Translations under genes and position numbers: made by a program | From: Mesorhabditis belari | Taxonomy: Eukaryota > Nematoda > Chromadorea > Rhabditida > Rhabditidae | Reading direction: 5' to 3' | Length of the DNA stretch: 64,000 nt | Assembly (NCBI GenBank): GCA_958450365.1 | Contig: CAUEEP010000937.1 | Coordinates: 868,501-932,500 of the forward strand | In this document: positions 61,401 through 64,000 of the stretch, one piece after another | Position numbering within the stretch: position 1 is the first letter of the stretch | Layout: the number at the start of each line of letters is the position of its first letter | The notes under the pieces: model-generated | Database searches by the model: none | What the model was told of the DNA's origin: nothing | What the model saw: the letters and a program-made list of their open reading frames with translations, nothing else

Positions 61401-61890
61401 ATTAAGTAATCTAGTAATCTAGTAATCTAGTAATCTAGTAATCTAGTAATCTAGTAATCAAATAATCTAGTAATCAAGCAATCAAGTAATTAAGCAATAA
61501 ATCCTCTAACTTTTCCAATTCTCTAACTAACAAAATCAACGCACAAACCTTGTAACTTTAGAAACGGTCCGAGCAAAGCATTTCGCTTTTTATCGTAGCC
61601 TTTTTGCGTGATGTCACCTAAGGAGATTGATAAAGATGAATCGATAAACTTATAGATAACTTCTAGAATAGATAGCTTCTAGATAGATAGCTTCTAGAAT
61701 AGATAGCTTCTAGATAGAGAGCTTCTAGATAACTTCTAGATAGATAGCTTCTAGATAGATAGCTTCTAGATAATTTCTAGAATAGATAACTCTAATTTTC
61801 GTATCATTTACCTTCCGACAATTCTAACTCTAGCTCAGCGAGTTTCTCACGAATTTCCTGGGGCAATTGAGCGATTTCGATGTCTGGCAT
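15222..61890 (-). CDS. dip2: Disco-interacting protein 2 (DIP2), complete, 43 coding exons over 46.7 kb
   Basis: DIP2 proteins have an N-terminal DMAP1-binding domain and two tandem acyl-CoA-synthetase-like adenylate-forming domains. They are linked to lipid (diacylglycerol) balance and neuron shape and regeneration in animals. Exon coordinates are in the four module entries. The exons add to 4,824 nt with every phase matching: 1,607 aa, close to vertebrate DIP2 (about 1,570-1,600). Start [10 protein letters not shown] runs into the conserved [18 protein letters not shown]; the end is [10 protein letters not shown], identical to the family C terminus. Exon 4 joins exon 5 in frame only through the donor ACAA|GTCAGG; the stronger-looking CAG|GTGAAA five bases on would need a further exon I did not find. 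Most introns are swollen by tandem repeats, while the exons are conserved and unbroken. Confidence 0.95.
15512..16664. repeat. 22-bp minisatellite with higher-order structure, last DIP2 intron
   Basis: Over 50 copies of GTCTGTCTTTTGACCGTACT plus two bases. Four variants (tactct, tactcc, ggtagtcc, cgtagtcc) recur in a fixed order; the block starting at 15661 repeats from 16079, a 19-unit, 418-bp higher-order period. It fills most of intron 15348-16839. Confidence 0.95.
17524..17756. repeat. Interstitial telomere-like hexamer array (GCCTAA/GCCTGA)
   Basis: About 38 hexamers of gcctaa, gcctga and acccaa. GCCTAA is the complement of the nematode telomere repeat TTAGGC. A second short run lies at 17880-17935. 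Both are in the DIP2 intron between 17361 and 18028. Confidence 0.85.
18225..18357. repeat. 10-bp repeat (gctatagaaa), DIP2 intron
   Basis: About 13 copies between exons 39 and 40. Confidence 0.85.
18908..19064. repeat. Pyrimidine tract (CTTT/CCTTGTCCTT), DIP2 intron
   Basis: Strand-asymmetric CTTT and CTTCCTTGTC repeat right upstream of exon 38. Long open frames on both strands here come from the repeat. Confidence 0.85.
19068..19132 (+). other. tRNA 3'-half-like fragment
   Basis: Carries a good T-arm with box B (gagggttcaattcccc) after a possible anticodon-side hairpin. The 5' half is lost in the pyrimidine repeat, so this is probably a tRNA relic. Confidence 0.35.
19290..19440. repeat. 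Dispersed ggattacggtagcctaagcc units
   Basis: Alternating gattacggtag and cctaagcc units between exons 37 and 38. Both parts recur in other introns (33055-33235, 43143-43335). Confidence 0.6.
20284..20717. repeat. 13-14-bp repeat (ctgtactctatgc), DIP2 intron
   Basis: About 32 copies in two main forms (ctatgcctgta and ctatgaactgta). The 128-residue open frame across it is a by-product of the repeat. Confidence 0.9.
21386..21458 (-). other. tRNA-like sequence
   Basis: Minus-strand GTGGCTGACTGGTTAAG (box A-like) and GAGGGTTCGAACCCC (box B) at tRNA spacing. Ends GCACGTG and CACATGC pair 6 of 7. The anticodon arm pairs poorly, so a decayed tRNA is likely. Confidence 0.45.
21708..21826. repeat. 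acttgcttgt repeat, DIP2 intron
   Basis: Mixed 10-bp and 6-bp units directly upstream of exon 34 (21568-21702). Confidence 0.8.
22902..23166. repeat. gtttctggttttt repeat (12-13 bp), DIP2 intron
   Basis: About 19 copies, T/G-rich on the plus strand. Early copies have four T and later ones five. Confidence 0.9.
23506..24801 (+). mobile_element. Mariner transposon, maT-like (DD37D), inactive
   Basis: 1,296 bp with perfect 25-bp inverted ends (CAGGGTGCGGCAAAAGTTCG...), each flanked by TA. Sits in DIP2 intron 22696-25119 in the opposite orientation to the gene. No other mariner with these ends is in the window. Confidence 0.9.
23662..24598 (+). pseudogene. Mariner transposase, broken by frame changes
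   Basis: Frame 1 (23662-24291) has the N-terminal helix-turn-helix region, [10 protein letters not shown] and the first catalytic Asp in [11 protein letters not shown]. It ends at a stop that a one-base shift would bypass. The last part (about 24338-24598) is in another frame and holds DWAPAHGA and [10 protein letters not shown]. From the Asp of DWAPAH to the Asp of PLDY there are 37 residues, the maT spacing. At least two frame breaks make it non-functional. Confidence 0.85.
25432..35172 (-). CDS. dip2: DIP2 exons 11-29: first adenylate-forming-like domain
   Basis: Exons 35172-35115, 34910-34805, 34012-33909, 33569-33451, 32616-32515, 32192-32100, 31199-31116, 30998-30903, 30740-30668, 29539-29381, 29281-29159, 29076-28965, 28479-28278, 28066-27905, 27309-27188, 27012-26892, 26719-26651, 25921-25803, 25537-25432. 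Conserved blocks seen in order: [142 protein letters not shown]. Confidence 0.95.
26745..26797. repeat. GACA/GATA microsatellite
   Basis: agacagacagatagacaga tract just upstream of exon 27. Confidence 0.8.
27497..27872. repeat. ggctaggtctggctggacct repeat, copy 1
   Basis: 10-bp units (ggctaggtct, ggctggacct, gactgggcct) filling intron 27310-27904. Confidence 0.9.
28505..28952. repeat. ggctaggtctggctggacct repeat, copy 2
   Basis: Same family and orientation as 27497-27872, in the intron 28480-28964. The two arrays bracket exons 23-24. Confidence 0.9.
29966..30590. repeat. accgtattggaaccgaattgga repeat, DIP2 intron
   Basis: Units of 10-11 bp with longer blocks; a segment near 30130-30200 recurs near 30300-30370 almost unchanged. 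Confidence 0.9.
31297..31975. repeat. 24-bp repeat (aactggatggatactgtctcagct), DIP2 intron
   Basis: About 28 copies, the first 18 nearly identical and the last ones diverged (ctgcttggattactgt). The 157-residue open frame arises because 24 is a multiple of three. Confidence 0.95.
32205..32478. repeat. 15-bp repeat (ctctacaagatagac), DIP2 intron
   Basis: About 18 copies with two alternating forms (agatagac and aggtagcc), next to exon 15. Confidence 0.9.
32926..33010 (+). tRNA. tRNA-like, candidate tRNA-Ser(GGA) with long variable arm
   Basis: The best-formed tRNA candidate here. Acceptor TACCGGA pairs 6 of 7 with the 3' part GCGGTA. D-stem GCTC/GAGC is perfect. Anticodon stem GTTGA/TCAAT closes loop CTGGAGC with T before GGA. 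The variable region is about 17 nt. T-loop TTCGATC sits on a stem with one mismatch. A long variable arm agrees with serine, but the D-arm (TAGCTCAGTGGTTA) looks like that of class I tRNAs. It lies in a DIP2 intron on the opposite strand. Confidence 0.5.
33055..33235. repeat. gattacggtaggtttttacaa repeat, DIP2 intron
   Basis: About nine copies of 20-21 bp directly after the tRNA-like sequence. Confidence 0.85.
33600..33892. repeat. agatctagatgaactct / agatcaactct repeat, DIP2 intron
   Basis: CTAGA-based units that fill most of the intron between exons 13 and 14. Confidence 0.9.
34207..34321. repeat. 19-20-bp repeat (agctagttactgctttaaa)
   Basis: Six copies in the intron upstream of exon 13. 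Confidence 0.8.
34423..34505 (-). other. tRNA-like sequence, possible Ser(CGA) relic
   Basis: Minus strand: TGTAGTGGATAGGGCGC, an anticodon-like loop CTCGAAA, a GC-rich variable region and GAGTTCAATTC. Ends pair with wobbles and mismatches. Probably decayed. Confidence 0.35.
34985..35098. repeat. 10-bp repeat (tctacccatc)
   Basis: About eleven copies next to exon 11. Confidence 0.85.
35596..35731 (-). other. tRNA-like gene with its T-arm repeated six times
   Basis: Minus strand: start CCCATAGCTCAGTAGAGCTC (acceptor and D-arm), a middle section with an uncertain anticodon, then six tandem copies of the 11-12-bp T-loop unit ggttcgatccc (about 35611-35680). It closes with ACATGGG, which pairs with the CCCAT start. 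The box B motif is present up to six times. Confidence 0.6.
35765..35880. repeat. 12-bp repeat (aagaaccaggcc)
   Basis: About nine copies immediately next to the end of the nested ORF. Confidence 0.8.
35914..36468 (-). CDS. Nested single-exon ORF in a DIP2 intron, coiled-coil protein of unknown function
   Basis: 184 codons, ATG at 36468, stop TAG at 35914, on the same strand as DIP2 inside its intron 35173-40860. The N terminus has Pro/Tyr-rich sequence ([20 protein letters not shown]), followed by a charged helix ([20 protein letters not shown] and on to FRKRKK), a second charged segment and the ending EEVHFF. Composition is protein-like and not driven by a repeat, unlike other long frames in this intron. 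I do not recognise a family. It could be a nested gene, a retrogene, or one exon of a larger gene. Confidence 0.5.
   Translation of the reverse strand: MVQSKMDPTYATPRCSYFPTLALKRPSISGVYQSPQRKISNNHREYLSQLHAKKAALLAAKEKEKKQREQEKEETERMERMRKMLEFRKRKKTKAVGWKSFEEKTERIEKLRKAESLPSCESDDVQRKISTISLKEELILFTRLSQMHLGSRRNETRIGQLRYAHEAYKAEMLRKCSTEEVHFF
36519..36658. repeat. agtagacagtagtagtac repeat
   Basis: 15-18-bp units just upstream of the nested ORF; they extend its open frame without adding coding sense. Confidence 0.85.
36985..37252. repeat. Pyrimidine tract (cttcttccttatcct)
   Basis: C/T-rich for about 270 bp and open in several frames, all low complexity. Confidence 0.9.
37834..38113. mobile_element. 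280-bp MITE with TA flanks
   Basis: 24-bp ends CCGTAAATACTGTAATAGTA... and the inverted copy (one mismatch), both bordered by TA. No ORF. In DIP2 intron 35173-40860. Confidence 0.75.
38434..38800 (+). repeat. 143-bp satellite array, plus orientation
   Basis: Starts at 38434, 38577 and 38720 with ttccgtaaaattgg, giving exactly 143-bp spacing. The third copy is cut short. The same unit occurs inverted at 49775-50327. Confidence 0.9.
39530..40135. repeat. 60-bp repeat (cagggtccacccttgaacccacccc...)
   Basis: Five near-identical 60-bp copies in the centre (39750-40060) with diverged 20-30-bp subunits outside. GC-rich, unlike the surroundings. Long frames on both strands reflect the 60-bp period. 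Confidence 0.95.
40393..40480. repeat. GGGAA pentamer array
   Basis: About 16 copies of gggaa. Confidence 0.9.
40687..40850. repeat. 9-bp repeat (aatctctag)
   Basis: About 18 copies with tctctag/tcgctag variants, ending beside exon 10. Confidence 0.9.
40861..43785 (-). CDS. dip2: DIP2 exons 5-10: low-complexity linker
   Basis: Exons 43785-43672, 42706-42632, 42585-42452, 42350-42237, 41248-41149, 40916-40861. They include an acidic Ser run ([12 protein letters not shown]), the [10 protein letters not shown] block seen in vertebrate DIP2 as APPDVT, a (N/S)Q-rich stretch, and [10 protein letters not shown], which corresponds to the conserved SRVSxKIQQ block before the first enzyme-like domain. 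Confidence 0.9.
41361..41439 (+). other. tRNA-like sequence, possible Arg(CCG) relic
   Basis: 3' half is good (CGCT..ATCCGGT..AGCG, then GCCGGTTCGAATCCCCG and GCCGACC); the 5' half is degenerate. Confidence 0.4.
41650..41885. repeat. ctggctgcagaggttggcctgga repeat
   Basis: About 30-bp units, eight copies, with Leu/Ala/Gly-rich spurious frames. Confidence 0.85.
42092..42202. repeat. 34-bp repeat (tcactgtcattgtcactgggaactctttg)
   Basis: Three and a half near-perfect copies beside exon 8. Confidence 0.85.
43143..43335. repeat. Telomere-like hexamer array, TTAGGC orientation
   Basis: cttaggc, ctcaggc and cttggac units, about 30 hexamers. Opposite orientation to the array at 17524-17756. Confidence 0.8.
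43372..43445 (+). other. tRNA-like sequence
   Basis: GTAGCTCATTGACAAGCG and GCGGATTCGAATCCCGG with tRNA spacing. The acceptor is not cleanly paired and the anticodon loop CTGCTGA is only a guess (GCT). Confidence 0.4.
43847..43956 (-). CDS. dip2: Alternative DIP2 first exon (short-isoform start)
   Basis: Preceded by the acceptor TTCTACAG. The exon starts at 43956 with a 7-nt leader containing an in-frame TAA, then ATG at 43949 and 34 codons (starts [13 protein letters not shown], ends MRYSGY). The donor T|GTAAGA joins exon 5 in the correct phase. The stop just before the ATG means the long isoform cannot read through the exon from that acceptor, so it is best explained as a separate start, by trans-splicing or an internal promoter. 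The product would be about 1,529 aa without the DMAP1-binding module. No homology for these 34 residues is recognised. Confidence 0.5.
44405..44479 (+). other. tRNA-like sequence
   Basis: TCGTGGCTGAGTGGTAAGTG and CTGGTTCGAGTCCGGG with tRNA spacing, partly pairing ends (TCCCA / TTGGGG). Loop CTCATCC would give CAT, but its stem is weak. Confidence 0.45.
44660..44872. repeat. gttctgcgaagctct and acaggtttagagcca repeats
   Basis: Two adjacent families, 10-bp then 17-bp, in DIP2 intron 4. Confidence 0.85.
45382..45922. repeat. 10-bp repeat (gaagctacta)
   Basis: More than 45 copies with ctacta/ctacga variants, decaying at the right end. Confidence 0.95.
46200..46470. repeat. Direct repeat of about 80 bp
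   Basis: aataggtggtcagataa...gctggcctggacctggcaaaagcatcacttgcagaagcag occurs at about 46228-46300 and 46406-46470. Confidence 0.8.
46955..47052. repeat. Purine tract (gaagaagaggaag)
   Basis: A/G-only stretch of about 100 bp. Confidence 0.85.
47417..47735. repeat. ggcaggcaggcaa then ggttggccagattctag repeats
   Basis: GGCA tetramers to about 47486, then 17-18-bp units from 47500, drifting into agatcctagtctacct. Confidence 0.85.
47903..48000. repeat. 11-bp repeat (tttgatagagc)
   Basis: Nine copies. Confidence 0.9.
48352..48433 (-). other. tRNA-like sequence, possible Leu(CAA), class II
   Basis: Minus strand: GCATGGCCGAGTGGCTAACG (box A), a candidate loop CTCAAAC, an extra arm, and GCGGGTTCGACTCC (box B). 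The middle can also form an unusually long hairpin, CTCTCAA with TTGAGAG. Acceptor pairing is imperfect. Confidence 0.45.
48418..48531. repeat. About 21-bp repeat grown from the tRNA 5' end
   Basis: cactcggccatgcccgctac continues as four or five diverged copies (ggccatgccctttgaccaccc and similar). The first copy is the box A region of the tRNA-like sequence at 48352. Confidence 0.6.
48528..48599 (+). other. tRNA-like sequence
   Basis: GTCATGGCTCAGTGCGAG and CCCGGGTTCGACTCCCG, with GTC/GAC ends. On the opposite strand to the one at 48352. Anticodon not assigned with confidence. Confidence 0.4.
49138..49277. repeat. Purine tract (aagggaaagaag)
   Basis: About 140 bp of A/G only. Confidence 0.9.
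49775..50327 (-). repeat. 143-bp satellite array, minus orientation
   Basis: Four copies with 143-bp spacing (marks at 49858, 50001, about 50143, 50286), the inverted form of the unit at 38434-38800. Confidence 0.9.
50936..51870 (+). mobile_element. 3' fragment of an RTE-like non-LTR retrotransposon
   Basis: Encodes the region after the reverse transcriptase: [53 protein letters not shown], then PATRWRG. These blocks are typical of RTE-1/CR1-like element ends in nematodes. The frame is broken, a segment (gagaacgacgcatcgagccc) is duplicated at about 50957 and 51210, and the catalytic part is absent. Confidence 0.8.
51440..51650. repeat. 20-bp minisatellite inside the RTE fragment
   Basis: About ten copies of aggcccattggggccagaag between the blocks WLPRDQKRP and PATRW. 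20 bp is not a multiple of three, so each frame shows a 20-residue repeat. Confidence 0.95.
51905..52005. repeat. 9-bp repeat (agttccccc)
   Basis: Eleven perfect copies; the minus strand reads as a Gly-Asn-Trp repeat by chance. Confidence 0.95.
52336..52610. repeat. About 30-bp repeat (ggattactggaggaaggagggaagctag)
   Basis: Nine copies with gctag/gttaa and ggag/gtag variants. Confidence 0.9.
52906..53055. repeat. (CAA)n microsatellite, about 150 bp
   Basis: About 49 CAA triplets with two small interruptions near the left end. Intronic; Gln, Asn and Val frames across it are not genes. Confidence 0.95.
53355..53460. repeat. ggactggaggggcagaaga repeat
   Basis: Five to six copies of 18-19 bp. 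Confidence 0.85.
53980..54450. repeat. Dispersed repeat with inverted copies (actcgag...tcaaagttg)
   Basis: Two direct copies (about 54010-54140 and 54165-54300) followed by an inverted copy to about 54450. A further copy lies at 57000-57140. Confidence 0.75.
55198..55372. repeat. cagcttactgtaact repeat
   Basis: 12-15-bp units, about twelve copies. Confidence 0.9.
56561..56987. repeat. 7-bp repeat (TTGCTGA), copy 1
   Basis: About 60 heptamers with attgctg, atggctg and actgctg variants in longer blocks. The minus strand reads as an ISNQQSA repeat. Confidence 0.95.
57000..57142. repeat. Isolated copy of the 54-kb dispersed repeat
   Basis: Same sequence as about 54100-54240 (tgtgtcaaagttg... 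ataactcgag...), directly next to the heptamer array. Confidence 0.75.
57655..57786. repeat. 11-bp repeat (gcgtactttct)
   Basis: Twelve copies; gtactatcag appears as a variant twice. Confidence 0.9.
58137..58385. repeat. 7-bp repeat (TTGCTGA), copy 2
   Basis: Same family and orientation as 56561-56987, followed by an AAG-rich tract at 58415-58490. Confidence 0.95.
58595..58745. repeat. aatcaaattgcatac repeat
   Basis: 15-bp units, about nine diverged copies. Confidence 0.8.
59275..59393. repeat. agccgggttaagccccaa repeat
   Basis: Six copies of 18-20 bp, close to exon 4. Confidence 0.85.
59805..61890 (-). CDS. dip2: DIP2 exons 1-4: DMAP1-binding module and start of the linker
   Basis: Exons 61890-61812, 61617-61549, 61144-61052, 59900-59805. 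Exons 1-2 encode the DMAP1-binding domain ([16 protein letters not shown] then [18 protein letters not shown]). Exon 3 is Ser/Arg/His-rich ([19 protein letters not shown]). Exon 4 is [15 protein letters not shown] to RRRGT, matching the conserved AEAVQAAL block after the domain. An acceptor-like CATATTTCAG lies about 60 nt before the ATG. Confidence 0.92.
60065..60352. repeat. ctcgttagctaaag repeat, DIP2 intron 3
   Basis: 12-14-bp units with tagctagctag and tcagctaaag variants, about 22 copies. Confidence 0.95.
60910..61022. repeat. GCGCACAGACGGACG repeat, inverted copy of the one at 57,990-58,060
   Basis: Sequence ending gacgtctcttctactttatatagagtagac is the inverted form of the stretch at about 57990-58050 (tctactatatttaaagtagaagagacgtccgtctgtgcgcc). 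Confidence 0.75.
61345..61498. repeat. agtaatctagtaatca repeat, DIP2 intron 2
   Basis: 8-bp units, about 18 copies. Confidence 0.85.
61660..61795. repeat. gatagcttctagata repeat, DIP2 intron 1
   Basis: About nine copies filling intron 61618-61811. Confidence 0.85.
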
Positions 61891-63060
61891 TTCACCAATT
61901 TGTCGAAAATGTCGAAAATGTCGGAAATGATTCCAGATTCCAGCTTTCACCTGAAATATGGTTCGCTGAAAAGTTGAAAGAAAGAACAAGGAAAGGTGGA
62001 TGAAGAAAAGATGGATGAAGACGATTAAAAGATAAAGACAAATTTTAGAGAGCTTTAGAGAGCTTGGGAAAGATCAGAGATAAAATCTGATCTAAAATCT
62101 GATCAGATTTGATTTTCCATTGGTTTTCCATTGGTTTTCCATTGGATTTCCATTGAAACGTCAATTTTCTGCCAAATGACTATACAATTCGACTCAGAAT
62201 TTTTCCCTGAATCCGAATCTGCTTTTCGTTTCTCCTATGGAGCACTCTATCAAAAGTTATAAGGATGCAAAGTTTTGTATGAAATTTCAAAGTTTATAAG
62301 CGACTTTAGAGACTTTAGCTATCTTGGGAAAGAGCTTTCAAATGATTTATAATAATAGATCAATAGATCAATAGATCAATAGATCAATAGATCAATATAG
62401 ACCAATAAATCAATATAGATTAAATCTCTAGATCATTTCAATCAATCAAAGAACCAAACTACTTTTTCACCAAGTGCTGATGCTATCAAATCATGCGATA
62501 GAAGTCTAGCTTTGAAAAAGAGTGAATGGCTAAATAAGCTAAATAAGACTACAGCAATCACTGCAGCAATCTCTAAACGAATCATCAAATCTAATCAAAG
62601 CTATCAATAAGAAAGTGATAGGCAAATCTAACCACCAATATCTATCTATCGATAAATGAATGTACCAATCTATCATGCAGAATAAAGACTTTGAGACTGA
62701 AGAGCAAGGACGAGCAGCACGCGTACCCTTCCCTGTGTACCCCCCTTTTTTTCCCAACCCACAAACCCAATGAGACGGATCGTAAATGAACGGCAAATAG
62801 GTGAGAAGGGCACACATTTGTGAGAAAAGGAAAGAGAAAGGGAAAGGGAAGAGGAAGAGGAAAAGGGAAGAGGAAAAGGGAAGAGGAAAAATGATAGCCA
62901 CTCATATCAATCAATGCAATGAGCGATGGATGACATTTTGTGCTTGATTTGCATTGGAATAACAATTCATTTAGCAATCAAGCTAGACGCAAAGTTCTCC
63001 TTTTTGGATTCTTTTTGCTTAAAAAGGTTTTGAAATTTTGGCAAAATTTGGTTCGAAAAA

Positions 63061-63135
63061 TACCGGAAGCAGATTCGAACCCTTAACCTCTCCGACTAGA
63101 GACGAGCGCGTTAACCACTCGGCCATTAGGGGTCA
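63061..63135 (-). other. tRNA-like unit 1 of 3
   Basis: Minus strand: AATGGCCGAGTGGTTAACGC (box A) and AAGGGTTCGAATCTGC (box B). The middle reads CGTCTCTAGTC. Acceptor pairing is poor. Confidence 0.5.
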
Positions 63136-63208
63136 CGAAGGGGTCTGGCAATAACTGGCTTTTCTCTCGTTAACCGGGTTTTCTCCTGGTAGTTTCAAAA
63201 AACAAACG

Positions 63209-63281
63209 TCCGGAAGCGGATTCGAACCCTCGACCTCTCGGACTAGAGACGAACGCGCTAACCACTCGGCCAAAGGGGGCG
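63209..63281 (-). other. tRNA-like unit 2 of 3
   Basis: As unit 1, 148 bp further on, with shared spacer sequence (ggttttctcctggtagtttcaaaaaa). Box B is GAGGGTTCGAATCCGC. Confidence 0.5.
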
Positions 63282-63353
63282 GTGAAACGGCCTTTCAATA
63301 ACCAGGTTTTGTCCAGTCAAGCGGGTTTTTTCCCGTTAGTTCCAAAAAAGTCA

Positions 63354-63427
63354 ATGTCTAGCGGATTCGAAACCTCGACCTCTTGGACTAGAGACGAGCG
63401 CGTTAACCACTCGGCCATTGAGGGCCT
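63354..63427 (-). other. tRNA-like unit 3 of 3
   Basis: As units 1 and 2, about 147 bp further on. Box B (GAGGTTTCGAATCC) has a changed base, so this copy looks the most decayed. Confidence 0.45.
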
Positions 63428-63739
63428 TGGATGCTTTCGAGTTTAAACGCTTAAACCTGTAAACAAATCCTTTCAGTTCAGTTCAATTTCTCAATACATC
63501 TAATCATTGTTAAGAAAAAAAGAAGTATTTCAGTGCACCAGACAGGATTTGTTTATAGTTAAACTCAAAGTACACTTGAGAATGGTTGAGTTTTGAAAAA
63601 CATGGTTCAACCCGTCTTTGTGCGTACTTTTGTGGACGTGGAAACGTGGAAACGCATCCTTTCTAGTGCACTAAACTCACTTTCTTTAAGCACAAAGATT
63701 TATGAGAGAAAATGAAAGAATTCAGTGCACTAGAAAAGT

Positions 63740-64000
63740 GTACATACATGTACATGTACAACGTATAATGTACAGGTACAACATGTACATCTACAACGCA
63801 CATGTACATGTACAACGTACAATGCAGAGGTACAGGTACATGTACATCTACAAATTGTACAATGTACAGGTACAGGTACATGTACATCTACAAATTGTAC
63901 AATGTACAGGTACAGGTACATGTACATCTACAAATTGTACAATGTACAGGTACAGGTACATGTACATCTACAAATTGTACAATGTACAATGTACATGTAC
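63740..64000. repeat. Palindromic TGTAC/GTACA array
   Basis: About 60-bp units (tacatctacaaattgtacaatgtacaggtacaggtacatg) made of short self-complementary blocks. Runs off the window end. Confidence 0.9.

Larger units (their letters stand above)
61891..64000. other. Region upstream of DIP2
   Basis: No coding exon is recognised. Contains the short repeats at 62345-62415 (atcaatag) and 62820-62890 (purine-rich), three tRNA-like units at 63061-63427 and the palindromic array at 63740-64000. No core promoter could be identified. Confidence 0.6.

Overview
The window is eukaryotic and most likely from a nematode. The grounds are intron-split genes with short AT-rich introns ending mostly in TTTTAG or TTTCAG, interstitial runs related to the nematode telomere hexamer (TTAGGC, seen as GCCTAA), a maT-type mariner, an RTE-like retroelement tail, and acceptor-like sites directly in front of start codons that suggest spliced leaders. 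The species cannot be named.

Four genes were resolved exon by exon, all on the minus strand. In transcription order they are: DIP2 (61890 to 15222, 43 coding exons, 1,607 aa); a small single-pass membrane protein with KCNE-like topology (12097 to 10565, 6 exons, 166 aa); methionine synthase reductase MTRR (10204 to 6032, 18 exons, 668 aa); and Elongator subunit ELP1 (5842 to 84, 32 exons, 1,220 aa). Every exon join keeps the reading frame and every total is a multiple of three. MTRR and ELP1 lie head to tail 189 bp apart, with a poly(A) signal between them and an acceptor touching the ELP1 start, an operon-like layout.

From 15 to 62 kb the window is essentially one gene. DIP2 has about 4.8 kb of coding sequence spread over 46.7 kb because most introns are packed with tandem repeats, nearly every intron having its own family. 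The introns also hold a decayed DD37D mariner, fold-back elements, an RTE fragment with an internal minisatellite, two arrays of one 143-bp satellite in opposite orientation, about a dozen tRNA-like sequences (one with its T-arm repeated six times), and a same-strand nested ORF of 184 codons. A second possible DIP2 start exon at 43949 would give a protein without the N-terminal DMAP1-binding module.

ELP1 and MTRR are compact by contrast, except for MTRR intron 3, which carries one TA-flanked element inside another and uses a GC donor. The gap from 12.1 to 15.2 kb holds two large fold-back elements and short tandem arrays. The right end, upstream of DIP2, has three tandem tRNA-like units and a palindromic TGTAC-rich repeat. 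Functionally, MTRR (methionine and SAM supply) and ELP1 (SAM-dependent tRNA wobble-uridine modification) are plausible partners. DIP2 is a separate acyl-adenylate-type protein.
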